This document shows positions 26,681-34,591 of a stretch of DNA of 64,000 nucleotides, one piece after another (position 1 is the stretch's first letter; each line of letters starts with the position of its first letter). The notes beneath the pieces were generated by a model, which was not told the DNA's origin, ran no database searches, and was given only the letters and a program-made list of their open reading frames with translations. Origin of the DNA: Curvibacter microcysteis (GTDB lineage Bacteria > Pseudomonadota > Gammaproteobacteria > Burkholderiales > Burkholderiaceae_C); the NCBI RefSeq assembly GCF_028649435.1, contig NZ_JAQSIN010000001.1, one strand, 5' to 3'. Made by a program: the position numbers and the translations under genes.

Positions 26681-27628
26681 ATGAACCTCTCTTGGCTTGA
26701 TGATTTCCTGGCCCTTTCGGCCACTGGTAATTTTTCGCGCGCCGCCGATGAGCGACACATGACCCAGCCCGCTTTTGGTCGACGGGTTAAGGCGTTGGAA
26801 GAGTGGATGGGTACTGATTTGTTCGACCGCAGTTCTCAACCCGTGCGGCTCACGGAGGCGGGGCTGTGGTTTCAACAGATCGCGCAGGATTTGCTGGACC
26901 AAGTGGCGCGCATCCCGGGAGAGGCCTGTGCTGTGGCCGAGGCAAACGCCAACGTCCTGAAGCTGGCGGCCACGCATGCCCTCTCGTTTTCGTTTGTGCC
27001 CGGCTGGCTGCGGCAGTATGAGTCCTTGACGACGCAATGCACGGTGCAGCTGGGTTCGGATGTTCTGCAACGCTGTGAGGCCTTGTTGGAACAGAGTAAG
27101 GTGCAGTTCTGTCTGTGCCACGCCCATGCTCAAGTGCCCGGCCGCTTGGATCTGCTGGGCTTCGCTTCGGTGCAGGTGGGAACTGACGTCTTGATGCCGG
27201 TCAGCGCTCCCGATGCCAACGGCAAGGCAATCCATCCACTGCAGGGGGAAGCCGGGCCTGTGGCCTGGCTCAGTTACAGCGCTGAATCTGGATTGGGTCG
27301 AATTCTGCGGGAAACCCGGGATCTGTCGCAGGCCAAGATGGCGACCCACACGGTTTTCTCGGCTCATCTCGCCTCCGTCCTGAGAACCCTGGTTCTGGAT
27401 GGGCGAGGTTTGGCTTGGTTGCCCCAAAGCCTTATCAAGGAGGACCTTGCTGCTGGTCGCATGGTGCCGGCCGCAGCCGCCCTGTGGAGTTTGGAGCTGG
27501 AGATCCGCCTGTACCGAGCTCAGGGCGTGCTGGGCAAAGCCGCTGAATCCCTCTGGGCCGAGGTCTCCGCGGGACATGTGGGTTCCATCGCCGCTGCGGG
27601 CGAGGCCCCAGGCCCTCTCAGTCCGTGA
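26681..27628 (+). CDS. LysR-type regulator, divergent from tarD
   Basis: 315-residue LysR-family regulator. The winged helix-turn-helix is at the N-terminus (NLSWLDDFLALSATGNFSRA, then ERHMTQPAFGRRVKALE), with an effector domain of about 90-300. ATG at 26681 begins the family alignment; the frame is open back to 26618. Divergent placement opposite tarD suggests it controls the D-tartrate genes in response to tartrate. The 107-bp shared gap is short and shows no obvious T-N11-A palindrome. Its base composition is less GC-rich than the neighbours. Confidence 0.92.
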   Translation: MNLSWLDDFLALSATGNFSRAADERHMTQPAFGRRVKALEEWMGTDLFDRSSQPVRLTEAGLWFQQIAQDLLDQVARIPGEACAVAEANANVLKLAATHALSFSFVPGWLRQYESLTTQCTVQLGSDVLQRCEALLEQSKVQFCLCHAHAQVPGRLDLLGFASVQVGTDVLMPVSAPDANGKAIHPLQGEAGPVAWLSYSAESGLGRILRETRDLSQAKMATHTVFSAHLASVLRTLVLDGRGLAWLPQSLIKEDLAAGRMVPAAAALWSLELEIRLYRAQGVLGKAAESLWAEVSAGHVGSIAAAGEAPGPLSP

Positions 27629-27646
27629 CGGAAGCGTCGCCCCTCC

Positions 27647-28174
27647 TCAGACCTCGCCGCGCTGGCGGCGGGCCTGCGCGATCAGGCCCTCCAGCCATTC
27701 CTGGTGCCCATTGATCATGGGGTTGGGCTTGGCGCAGGCCAATTCGACGGCGGGGGCGCCTTTCTGGGTCTCCTGCGTCAAGATGCGCACCCGGCCGCCC
27801 GCCAGGTCTTCCACCAACCAGGCGTGGTGCACATCCAGGCGGTCGGCCGCGCCAGGCTCACCGGCCCAGCCATGCCAGGCCACACGACCAGGCTGCCCCT
27901 CCGAAGGGGGCACGAACTCATTGCAGCGCGCCTGCACGGGGAAGCCAAAGGTCTCGAAGTCAAAGCGATCGCCATTGGCCAACACGGGGCCGCGGTCACC
28001 ATGGAAGCGCACGTTGGCCGAGTTGGCGTAGTACGTCGGCCACAAGGAGGGCGTGATCAGCAACGGCCAGACCTCGGCGGCGCTCAGGCCGGCGGCGATG
28101 AGCTCGTTGGAGCAGTAGTTGTCAGTGGTGCCCGGGACATAGCCCTCGGGCCAAAGAATGGCGTTTTGTTGCAT
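27647..28174 (-). CDS. SRPBCC-fold (polyketide-cyclase/START-like) protein
   Basis: 175-residue protein with the helix-grip pattern of the SRPBCC superfamily: an N-terminal strand, a helical segment around AAEVWPLLITPSLWPTYY, then a run of beta strands (FDFETFGFPVQARC, GRVAWHGWAG, RVRILTQETQ) and a long C-terminal helix (HQEWLEGLIAQARRQ). Such proteins bind hydrophobic ligands or act as cyclases; no specific role can be read. It diverges from the next LysR gene across 121 bp, which suggests control by that regulator. Confidence 0.82.
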   Translation of the reverse strand: MQQNAILWPEGYVPGTTDNYCSNELIAAGLSAAEVWPLLITPSLWPTYYANSANVRFHGDRGPVLANGDRFDFETFGFPVQARCNEFVPPSEGQPGRVAWHGWAGEPGAADRLDVHHAWLVEDLAGGRVRILTQETQKGAPAVELACAKPNPMINGHQEWLEGLIAQARRQRGEV

Positions 28175-28199
28175 GGGAAAGCGCTCTCAAACAGTCAGG

Positions 28200-28295
28200 G
28201 TTCGGGCGGACAACAGGGTGTCGTCCGCAAGGATGTGAATGATGGAGAGGGCTGATCCATAAATCCAATCGTAGTTTTGTATAAAAATCATCAGC
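28200..28295. promoter_or_regulatory. Divergent control region with inverted repeat
   Basis: The gap between the SRPBCC gene and the divergent LysR gene contains GCGGAC and GTCCGC as a 6-bp inverted repeat with an 11-bp spacer (about 28211-28233), then an AT-rich stretch (28255-28290) just before the LysR start. This is a plausible LysR-type operator/promoter zone; no binding site can be fixed by reading. Confidence 0.35.
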
Positions 28296-29225
28296 ATGGC
28301 TGATATCAGAACCCTGGACCTCAACCTCCTGAAGGCCTTTGATGCCTTGATGGACGAGCGCAGCGTCACCCGTGCAGCGGCCCGGTTGGCGCTGACGCAA
28401 CCTGCTGTCAGCGGCATGCTCACCCGCTTGCGGGAGGCTTTCAACGACCCCTTGTTTGTGCGCAGCGCCCGCGGTGTGGTGCCAACGGCGCGCGCCGAGT
28501 CCCTGGCCCCTGCCGTGCGCCAGGTGCTGGTGGAGGTGGCTGCCATGCTGCAGCCTTTGAGTTTCGATCCCGCCACGGCGACCTTGACCTTGAGTGTGGC
28601 CGCGACCGACTACGCGCTGCGTGCCGTCGTGTTACCTTGGCTGGGGGCGCTGCAGGCGCAGGCGCCCCTGGTCCGCGTGGCCGTGCGCCCCATCGACGAG
28701 GGCCGCATCGCGGCCCAACTCGAGCGCGGCGAGGTGGACCTGGCGCTGACCACCCCTCAGGCGGCACTGCCGGATTCCCATGCTCGCCACCTGTTTGAGG
28801 AGCGCTACGTGGTGGTCGCGCGCCGCGATCACCCTGCGCTGGCCGATGGGCCGATGACGCTGGACACTTTTTGTGCGCTGGATCACGCACTGGTCTCTTA
28901 TGGCGGCGCTCCGTTTGAAGGCATCACCGACCGTTCGCTGGCCGAGCAGGGACGCCAGCGCCGGGTGGCCGTGTCGGTGGGCAGCTTCTTGATGCTGCCG
29001 GAGTTGATCCGCCGCACTGACCTGATCGCGGTGGCCCCAGCGCGCTTGATCACGCCCGAAAGTGGCCTGCTCACCTGGGCGCCTCCGCTGGCGATCCCCG
29101 GCTTCACCAAGCTCGCGGTGTGGCACGAACGGAACCACCGCGATGCCGGGCAGCGCTGGGCGCGTGAGGTCTTGTTCGAGGCCTGTCGCGACCAGGCTCG
29201 AACCGAGCCCCTCACCGGATCTTGA
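28296..29225 (+). CDS. LysR-type regulator
   Basis: 309-residue LysR-family protein with the N-terminal helix-turn-helix at about 6-65 (DLNLLKAFDALMDERSVTRA, then LTQPAVSGMLTRLREAFNDP), of the NodD/NahR-like subgroup, and a C-terminal effector domain. It diverges from the SRPBCC gene, its likely target, and converges with a quinone-oxidoreductase gene, overlapping it by 14 bp at the 3' ends (29212-29225). Confidence 0.93.
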   Translation: MADIRTLDLNLLKAFDALMDERSVTRAAARLALTQPAVSGMLTRLREAFNDPLFVRSARGVVPTARAESLAPAVRQVLVEVAAMLQPLSFDPATATLTLSVAATDYALRAVVLPWLGALQAQAPLVRVAVRPIDEGRIAAQLERGEVDLALTTPQAALPDSHARHLFEERYVVVARRDHPALADGPMTLDTFCALDHALVSYGGAPFEGITDRSLAEQGRQRRVAVSVGSFLMLPELIRRTDLIAVAPARLITPESGLLTWAPPLAIPGFTKLAVWHERNHRDAGQRWAREVLFEACRDQARTEPLTGS

Positions 29226-30213
29226 CGACCACCTTCCCTTTGGCCCGACCCCGCGCCAAATAGGCCAAGGCCTCCTTGGCCTGGTCGAAGGGGAAGACCT
29301 GGTCGATGACTGGGCGGATGCTGCCCGCGCTGAGCAGCTCGCCGATGTGGGCCAGCTGAGCGCCATCGGGGCGCACGAACAAAAAGCCGTAGTCAATCTG
29401 CTTCTGTCGAGACCGCTGGATGATCTGGCGGCTCATCAGGCCGAACACCAGCTTCAGGATGACATTGAGCTTTCTGGCTTCGGCAAAGCGGGCATCCAGC
29501 GGGCCCACGAGCGAGACGATCCGGCCGCCCGGCTTGAGGATGTTCAGTGACTTTTCGATGGCATCGCCCTTGACGGTGCCCAGCACGGCGTCGTAGCCGC
29601 GCAGCACTTGCGAGAAGTCCTGCGTTTTGTAGTCGACGATCTCGTTGGCGCCCAGGCTGCGGACCAGCTCGATGTTGCCCGCGCTGACCGTGGTGCCCAC
29701 CTGGGCGCCCAGGTGGTGAGCCAGCTGGATGGCCAAGGTCCCGATGCCGCCCGAGCCCGCCGGGATGAACACCTTTTGACCAGGGCGCAGTTGGAGGCGC
29801 TCCGTCATCGCTTGCCACGCGGTCAGCGCCACCATGGGCACCGAGGCCGCCTGCACAAAATCCAGGTGCGGTGGCTTCAGCGCTGCCGCGCTTTCCGGCA
29901 CGGCCGCGAACTCGGCCAGAGACCCCTTGCCCGAGTCAAACAGGCTGGCATAGACCTCATCACCGGGTTTGAAGCGCGTCACGCGGCTGCCCACAGCCAC
30001 CACCAGGCCCGCCAGATCGCTGCCCAGGGTCGCCGGGAGCGTGAAGTGCAGGATCGGCTTGAAGGTGCCTGCCGTGACCATGTTGTCGATCGGGTTCACG
30101 GCGGCGGCGTGGACCTGAACCAGCATCTCGTCTGGCTGCAGCGTGGGTGGCGCCACCTCGCTGAACCCGATGTCGGGCGATTTCCCGTAGCGTTGGAAGG
30201 TGAGTGCTTTCAT
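29212..30213 (-). CDS. Zinc-independent medium-chain dehydrogenase (quinone oxidoreductase-like)
   Basis: 333-residue MDR-superfamily enzyme. It starts MKALTFQRYGKSPDIGF and has the GroES-like half (about 1-125) and a Rossmann half with GSGGIGTLAIQLAHHLGA around residues 150-167. The zinc-binding Cys/His residues of alcohol dehydrogenases are not seen, which points to NADPH-dependent quinone or enone reduction. ATG at 30213 fits the family; the frame stays open far upstream into the neighbouring hydrolase. Likely in one minus-strand operon with the hydrolase and SDR genes. Confidence 0.88.
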   Translation of the reverse strand: MKALTFQRYGKSPDIGFSEVAPPTLQPDEMLVQVHAAAVNPIDNMVTAGTFKPILHFTLPATLGSDLAGLVVAVGSRVTRFKPGDEVYASLFDSGKGSLAEFAAVPESAAALKPPHLDFVQAASVPMVALTAWQAMTERLQLRPGQKVFIPAGSGGIGTLAIQLAHHLGAQVGTTVSAGNIELVRSLGANEIVDYKTQDFSQVLRGYDAVLGTVKGDAIEKSLNILKPGGRIVSLVGPLDARFAEARKLNVILKLVFGLMSRQIIQRSRQKQIDYGFLFVRPDGAQLAHIGELLSAGSIRPVIDQVFPFDQAKEALAYLARGRAKGKVVVKIR

Positions 30214-30266
30214 GTCTGCTTTCGTGTTCTTGGGGTCTCGGAGGGGGGCTGGCCCAGCCGCGGTGC

Positions 30267-31232
30267 TCAGTGGGACAGGAAGGCCCGTGCCTTGGGCACG
30301 AAGTCTTCGTGGTACTGGAAGATGCCGCCGTGCCCGGCGTCCGGGTAGAGGATCAGCTGTGCATGGGGCAGCCGCTGCGCCAGGTCGCGTGAGTTGTCCG
30401 TGGGCACCATCCGGTCGTCCTCGCCATTGGCCACCAGCACCGGTTGTTGGATGACCGAGAGGGCGGCCGGGCGCTTCTGTCCCCAGGCGGCCAGTGCTTG
30501 CAGCTGCGACACATAGGCCCACAGGCTGATGTCGGCATCGCGGTGGTCTGTGCGCTCCTGCAAGCGCTGGAGAAAGGCCTGGCCGGATTGGATGCCTTCG
30601 GCAGTGCGGGTGAAGAAGAGGTACTGCTTCGGGTCCTGGCCCGTCAGCGTGGCCCGGACGAGGTCGTAGTTGGCCACCGCCGCCACCGTGCTGATGCCCG
30701 CGCCCCCGGCGGGGCCAGTGCCTGCCAGGATCATCTTGCGCACCCGTTGAGGTTCCCGGAGCACGATCTCTTGTGAAATCATCCCGCCCATCGAAAACCC
30801 AAACAGGTCGACCTGCTGGAGCCCCTTGGCGTCCATGAAGCGGAGGGCGTCGTCGGCCATTTGTTCGATCGTGTTGGCCGGGGCGCCGGTGGAGGCCCCC
30901 ACGCCTCGGTTGTCGAAGGCAATGACGTGGTGTTGGGCGGCCAGCCCATCGACGATGCGCGGGTCCCAGTTGTCCAGCACGGCGGCCAGGTGGGCGAGCA
31001 GCAGCACCGGCGTGCCACCGTGGTGTTGGCCGAGTTCGCGGTAGGCGAAGGTCACGTCGCCGGCCGTGACCTGGCGCGTCGGAACGTGCTTCCAGGTCTC
31101 GCCTTGCGCCTGCTGAGCCACCAGAGGCCGCTCGCTGAGGGCGGGAGGTTCACCCGCGCAGGTGTTGGCGCTGACCAGGGCGCCAGACAGCACCAGCGCA
31201 AAGAACCTTGATTTGAAAAAGAGGCGGTGCAT
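30267..31232 (-). CDS. Secreted alpha/beta hydrolase
   Basis: 321-residue alpha/beta-hydrolase with an N-terminal signal peptide (FFALVLSGALVSANTCAG). It has the oxyanion region around LLLAHLAAVLDNWD, the nucleophile elbow GFSMGG, the acid in NGEDDRMVP and the His in DAGHGGIF, so the Ser-Asp-His triad is complete. It is expected to act in the periplasm. Related proteins include esterases, epoxide hydrolases and non-heme peroxidases; the substrate is unknown. It lies 53 bp upstream of the MDR gene on the same strand. Confidence 0.88.
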   Translation of the reverse strand: MHRLFFKSRFFALVLSGALVSANTCAGEPPALSERPLVAQQAQGETWKHVPTRQVTAGDVTFAYRELGQHHGGTPVLLLAHLAAVLDNWDPRIVDGLAAQHHVIAFDNRGVGASTGAPANTIEQMADDALRFMDAKGLQQVDLFGFSMGGMISQEIVLREPQRVRKMILAGTGPAGGAGISTVAAVANYDLVRATLTGQDPKQYLFFTRTAEGIQSGQAFLQRLQERTDHRDADISLWAYVSQLQALAAWGQKRPAALSVIQQPVLVANGEDDRMVPTDNSRDLAQRLPHAQLILYPDAGHGGIFQYHEDFVPKARAFLSH

Positions 31233-31264
31233 CGCAGGGCTCCAAGGGGGGCGGCGTGCTGGGC

Positions 31265-32053
31265 TCAGGCCTGGGCGCGGTAGCGGTCGGCTGCATGGGC
31301 CTGCCGGATGTCCGACAGCAGGCCTTGGCGTGCGCCGTCCAGGGCGTCCCAGCGTTGGGCCACATGGAGTGGCGGGATGGTGACGAGTTCGCGGCGGTCG
31401 TAGCCGATCAGCGCCGCGTCGACCAACTCGCCCACCGCCATGACCTCGGGGAGGGTGTTGATGTCCACGCCGGCGCGCTGCCAGATCTCGGTGCGCGTGG
31501 CCGCCGGCAGCACCGCTTGCACATAGACCCCCTTGGGCGACAGCTCCACGTTCAAGCCTTGTGACAGGAACAACACGAAAGCCTTGGTCGCGCCATACAA
31601 GGTCATGCCGAACTCGGGCGCCAAGCCCACCACGGAGCCGATGTTCACGATGGCGCCGTTGCCAGCCTGTGCCAGGCGTGGCGCCACGGCGGCGGCCAGC
31701 CGAGCCACGGCCGTGGTGTTGAGGGTGATCAGCTGGTCGATGTCGGCTGCGCTCAGTTGCAGGAAGCCGCCGGACTGGGCCATGCCGGCGTTGTTGATCA
31801 GGACGCCGATGCGCGCGTCCTCGCGCAGGCGGGCTTCGACCGCGGCCAGGTCAGCGGGCTGTGTGAGGTCGGCTGGCAGCACATCGACCGACACCCCGTG
31901 GGCCTGGCGCAAGCCAGCCGCCAGGGCATCGAGCCGGGACTGGTCGCGCGCGACCAGCACCAAAGGGTGGCCGCGCTGGGCGAAGCGCTCGGCGTAGACA
32001 GCGCCAATGCCGCTGGAGGCGCCGGTGACGAGGACGGTGGGGAGGGTGGTCAT
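31265..32053 (-). CDS. Short-chain dehydrogenase/reductase
   Basis: 262-residue classical SDR. The nucleotide loop TGASSGIG is near residues 9-16, LINNAG is near 84-89, and the catalytic Tyr/Lys occur in LYGATKAF. An Arg after the second beta strand (VLVARDQSR) suggests NADP preference. ATG at 32053 (MTTLPTVLV) is favoured over the in-frame ATG at 32074. It diverges from a TetR-type regulator over 223 bp, a common arrangement in which the repressor controls the SDR, and may start the minus-strand SDR-hydrolase-MDR operon. Confidence 0.9.
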   Translation of the reverse strand: MTTLPTVLVTGASSGIGAVYAERFAQRGHPLVLVARDQSRLDALAAGLRQAHGVSVDVLPADLTQPADLAAVEARLREDARIGVLINNAGMAQSGGFLQLSAADIDQLITLNTTAVARLAAAVAPRLAQAGNGAIVNIGSVVGLAPEFGMTLYGATKAFVLFLSQGLNVELSPKGVYVQAVLPAATRTEIWQRAGVDINTLPEVMAVGELVDAALIGYDRRELVTIPPLHVAQRWDALDGARQGLLSDIRQAHAADRYRAQA

Positions 32054-32215
32054 GGGGTCTTGCTCCTGGCACAAGGTGCCGATGGGTGTCGCGGTTGAGT
32101 GGGCTTGGCCGCGTTCGGGCCCGCCTGCGGCGGCCCGCGTTCGCGGTCCGGAAGCACCGCTGGGGGGTGTCTCCTGGTATTAATGATGATGTTCGTAATC
32201 TAAAAAGTCAAGAGT

Positions 32216-32235
32216 TTGATGATGGTCGACATCAA
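32216..32235. promoter_or_regulatory. Candidate TetR operator
   Basis: Nested inverted repeats TTGAT-N10-ATCAA (32216-32235) and TGATG-N5-CATCA (32220-32234) lie in the 223-bp divergent gap between the SDR and the TetR-family gene, 42 bp before the TetR start, in a locally AT-rich stretch. Position and symmetry fit a repressor site; sequence alone does not prove it. Confidence 0.4.
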
Positions 32236-32276
32236 TATAGAATCGCGGCACCGCAGTACCACGAGGCAAACAAGCG

Positions 32277-32858
32277 ATGAAAGTCACCAAGGCACAAGCG
32301 CAGGCGAATCGGGCTCACGTCGTGGAAACCGCGTCCCAGTTGTTCCGTGAGCGCGGCTACGACGGCGTTGGCGTGGCGGATCTGATGGCCGCAGCGGGTT
32401 TCACGCATGGCGGCTTCTACAAACAGTTCGGCTCCAAGACCGACCTGATCGCCGAATCCACGGCTTGCGGCATCGCCCGCACGGTGGCCTTGACGGGCAG
32501 CGGTGTGGATCCGGCGGCCTTCGTCAGGCTGTATTTGTCCCGTGAGCACCGCGACGGGCGCGCAACGGGTTGCACCATCGCCGCTTTGGGGGGGGATGTG
32601 GCGCGTCAGCCCGAGGCGGTGCGAGCCGCTTTTGCCGCCGGCGTCGAAAGCCTGCTGGAGGCCTTGAACGCTGGCGCTGGCGCCGACACCGATCCCGACG
32701 CGGCCCGCGAATCGCGCGCCAGGTCCTTGAACATGGTCTCGACGGCGCTGGGCGCGATCATCCTGTCGCGGGCCTGCCCAGACGATTCGCCCCTCGCCGA
32801 AGAGATCTTGGCGGTCTGCCGCGATGCCCTCCTCGGCCCGTTGGCGGGGCCTCGGTGA
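32277..32858 (+). CDS. TetR-family transcriptional regulator
   Basis: 193-residue repressor. The N-terminal TetR helix-turn-helix covers about 12-60 (VVETASQLFRERGYDGVGVA, then AAGFTHGGFYKQFGSK). The C-terminal domain contains the GCTIAALGGDVARQ stretch typical of the subgroup that often sits beside short-chain dehydrogenases. It diverges from such a gene here, and a nested inverted repeat lies just upstream of the start. Confidence 0.92.
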   Translation: MKVTKAQAQANRAHVVETASQLFRERGYDGVGVADLMAAAGFTHGGFYKQFGSKTDLIAESTACGIARTVALTGSGVDPAAFVRLYLSREHRDGRATGCTIAALGGDVARQPEAVRAAFAAGVESLLEALNAGAGADTDPDAARESRARSLNMVSTALGAIILSRACPDDSPLAEEILAVCRDALLGPLAGPR

Positions 32859-32888
32859 GGGCTGTCAGCACGCTGTGCTGGGTCATGC

Positions 32889-33368
32889 TCATAGGAGTTG
32901 GGCCTTGTCGAGGCCGAAGGCCGCATCGAAGGCGCCTGGCACGGTCTTGAAAGCCACGTTGGCGCGGTTCCACGCGTTGATCGACATCACGATGAAGGTC
33001 AGGTCCGAAACCTCTTTCTCTGAGAGCTGCGTTCGCACCTGCTCGAAGAGTTCGTCGGGCACGCCGTGCTCGGGCAGCTTGGTCAGCACCTCGGTCCAGG
33101 CCAGGGCGGCACGCTCTCGCGATGAAAACAGCGGTGACTCGCGCCAGATGGCCAGGTGATGCAGGCGCAGCGCACGCTCACGGTGGAGGGTCGCCTGTTT
33201 GATGTGCATGTCGACGCACAGGGCGCAAGCATTGAGTTGGGAGGCGCGGATCTCGACGAGGTGGCGCAGGCCTTCCTCGATCGCGCTGTCATTCAGCGCG
33301 GTGCTGAAGGCCACGAGGTGTTTGAAATACGCGGTCGATTGTTCGACGTAGTTGAGGCGTTGGGTCAT
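32889..33368 (-). CDS. AhpD-like carboxymuconolactone decarboxylase-family protein
   Basis: 159-residue AhpD/CMD-fold protein with the redox motif CALCVDMH: Cys48, Cys51 and His55 (CxxCxxxH), as in alkylhydroperoxidase AhpD. It is expected to reduce peroxides or other electrophiles using a thiol donor. ATG at 33368 begins the fold; the frame is open to 33407. The gene is next to an ECF41-type sigma factor, and CMD-family genes are the best known partners of that sigma group. A sequence differing in one base from the ECF41 promoter lies 46 bp upstream (33414-33440), so the sigma factor very likely drives it. Confidence 0.9.
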   Translation of the reverse strand: MTQRLNYVEQSTAYFKHLVAFSTALNDSAIEEGLRHLVEIRASQLNACALCVDMHIKQATLHRERALRLHHLAIWRESPLFSSRERAALAWTEVLTKLPEHGVPDELFEQVRTQLSEKEVSDLTFIVMSINAWNRANVAFKTVPGAFDAAFGLDKAQLL

Positions 33369-33413
33369 GCTGGCAGCTCGCTTTCGGTCAGGGTTGAGAA
33401 CACACACCCTGAA

Positions 33414-33440
33414 GACGCGTCAGCCCGCGCGTTTGTGACC
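33414..33440 (-). promoter_or_regulatory. ECF41-type promoter for the AhpD-like gene
   Basis: Read on the minus strand: GGTCACA (33440-33434), a 16-bp spacer, then CGTC (33417-33414). It differs in one base from the TGTCACA-N16-CGTC consensus known for ECF41 sigma factors and has the same spacing as the copy upstream of the sigma gene itself. It lies just past the sigma-factor stop codon and 46 bp before the start of the AhpD-like gene, so that gene can be transcribed independently. Confidence 0.75.
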
Positions 33441-33447
33441 CACCAGC

Positions 33448-34329
33448 TCAAGCGCGCGTGCGCGCCGCGGCGATGCGCATCAACTTGTCTGGGTTGCGTT
33501 GGACGAGGATGCGCACGATGCGTTGGCCGTCGGTCTCATAGGCCTGCGCGGATTCGAGCACGCCGTCGATGAAGCGCAGCACGCCCCACTGCCCATTGAT
33601 CACCGCGAGCTCGATCCGCATCGCGCTCTGGAGTCGCCGGGCCGCCGCATAGAAAAGCTGCGCGATGCGCGCGTCTCCGCGCAGCGGCTTGCCGAAGCTC
33701 GGCACTTTGCCACCCCCGTCGCTGATCAACTCCGCCTCATCACTCAGCAGGGACCTCAGCAAGGTGAAGTCGCCCAGCGACAGCGCTTCGGCGAACTGGC
33801 GCATCACCCGCAGGTGGGCCTCCGGGGCCACTTCGTAGCGTGGCCGCGCCTCGCGCAACTGGGCTTTGGCCCGGCTCACCATCTGGCGGCAGGCCGCCTC
33901 GCTCTTGCCGAGGGTGTGTGCCACTTCGGTGTAGTCCGCATCGAACACTTCGCGCATCAAGAAGGCGGCCCGTGAGGCAGGCGCCAGCCGCTCCAGCAGG
34001 GTCAGAAAGGCCATCGACAGCTCGTCAGCGCGCTCGAGCAGCCGTTCGGGGGAGCTCGGCGAGTCGCTCAGTTGCGGCTCGGGCAGCCAAAACCCAACGT
34101 AGTGATCGCGCTGTGCTTTGGCACGGCGCAGCCGGTCGATCGCGATCCGTGTGGCGATCGTGACCAGCCAGGCCTCGGCGTTGGCGATGGCGCTGCGATC
34201 CGTGTCGTGCCAGCGCAGCCATGCATCCTGCACCACGTCTTCGGCCTCGGCGACGGAGCCGAGCATGCGGTAGGCGATGCCCTGCAGGCGCGGGCGGAGG
34301 CGATTGAAGGTGAGGGCAGCATCTTCCAT
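33448..34329 (-). CDS. ECF41-type RNA polymerase sigma factor with SnoaL-like C-terminal domain
   Basis: 293-residue extracytoplasmic-function sigma factor. Sigma2 (about 8-75) and sigma4 (about 105-165, HTLGKSEAACRQMVSRAKAQ) are followed by a fused SnoaL-like domain (about 170-290). All three signatures of group ECF41 are present: WLPEP (81-85), DGGGK (204-208) and NPDKL (279-283). In that group the C-terminal extension replaces an anti-sigma factor. Start 34329 (MEDAALTF) matches where relatives begin; an in-frame ATG at 34392 would add 21 residues and is also downstream of the promoter. A perfect ECF41 promoter precedes the gene, implying autoregulation. Confidence 0.93.
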   Translation of the reverse strand: MEDAALTFNRLRPRLQGIAYRMLGSVAEAEDVVQDAWLRWHDTDRSAIANAEAWLVTIATRIAIDRLRRAKAQRDHYVGFWLPEPQLSDSPSSPERLLERADELSMAFLTLLERLAPASRAAFLMREVFDADYTEVAHTLGKSEAACRQMVSRAKAQLREARPRYEVAPEAHLRVMRQFAEALSLGDFTLLRSLLSDEAELISDGGGKVPSFGKPLRGDARIAQLFYAAARRLQSAMRIELAVINGQWGVLRFIDGVLESAQAYETDGQRIVRILVQRNPDKLMRIAAARTRA

Positions 34330-34414
34330 GTGGTGTTCCAGGGTGAAAGACAGGTGATCCTGGGACGGCGACTCGTCCGGTATCGGTGCCATACCGCCCA
34401 GGGGCTGCCCAACA

Positions 34415-34441
34415 GACGTTGGCGGGGCCTTGTTTGTGACA
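34415..34441 (-). promoter_or_regulatory. ECF41-type promoter of the sigma-factor gene
   Basis: On the minus strand TGTCACA (34441-34435), exactly 16 bp, then CGTC (34418-34415): an exact match to the promoter reported for ECF41 sigma factors. It lies 23 bp before the ATG at 34392 and 86 bp before the preferred ATG at 34329, so the sigma factor probably activates its own gene. Confidence 0.85.
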
Positions 34442-34561
34442 CGGCCGGTGGGTGGGCTCGCCCTGCAAACGCGGCCTTGGCGGAAGCAAGTCTGCTGCGG
34501 CAGTGGGCGCCACAGCGATGGCTCAGCCCTCGGTCTTGGTGCGCGCCAGCCCGTCTAAGGC

Positions 34562-34576
34562 ATAACCCTGGGTTAT
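34562..34576. promoter_or_regulatory. Perfect 15-bp palindrome with LysR-box form
   Basis: ATAACCC-T-GGGTTAT is perfectly symmetrical and contains T-N11-A, the LysR-type box. It lies in the gap between the 3' end of the LysR gene (34592) and the sigma-factor promoter (34441). It could be a LysR binding site or a short terminator stem without a T-run. Confidence 0.4.
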
Positions 34577-34591
34577 TGCTGGCCACGGTGC

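Noticed and set aside
29212..30522. N-terminal extension of the quinone oxidoreductase to 30522
   Set aside because: The extra segment runs antiparallel-frame through the hydrolase gene and is Arg/Pro/Gly-rich; the MDR fold begins exactly at MKALTF (30213).
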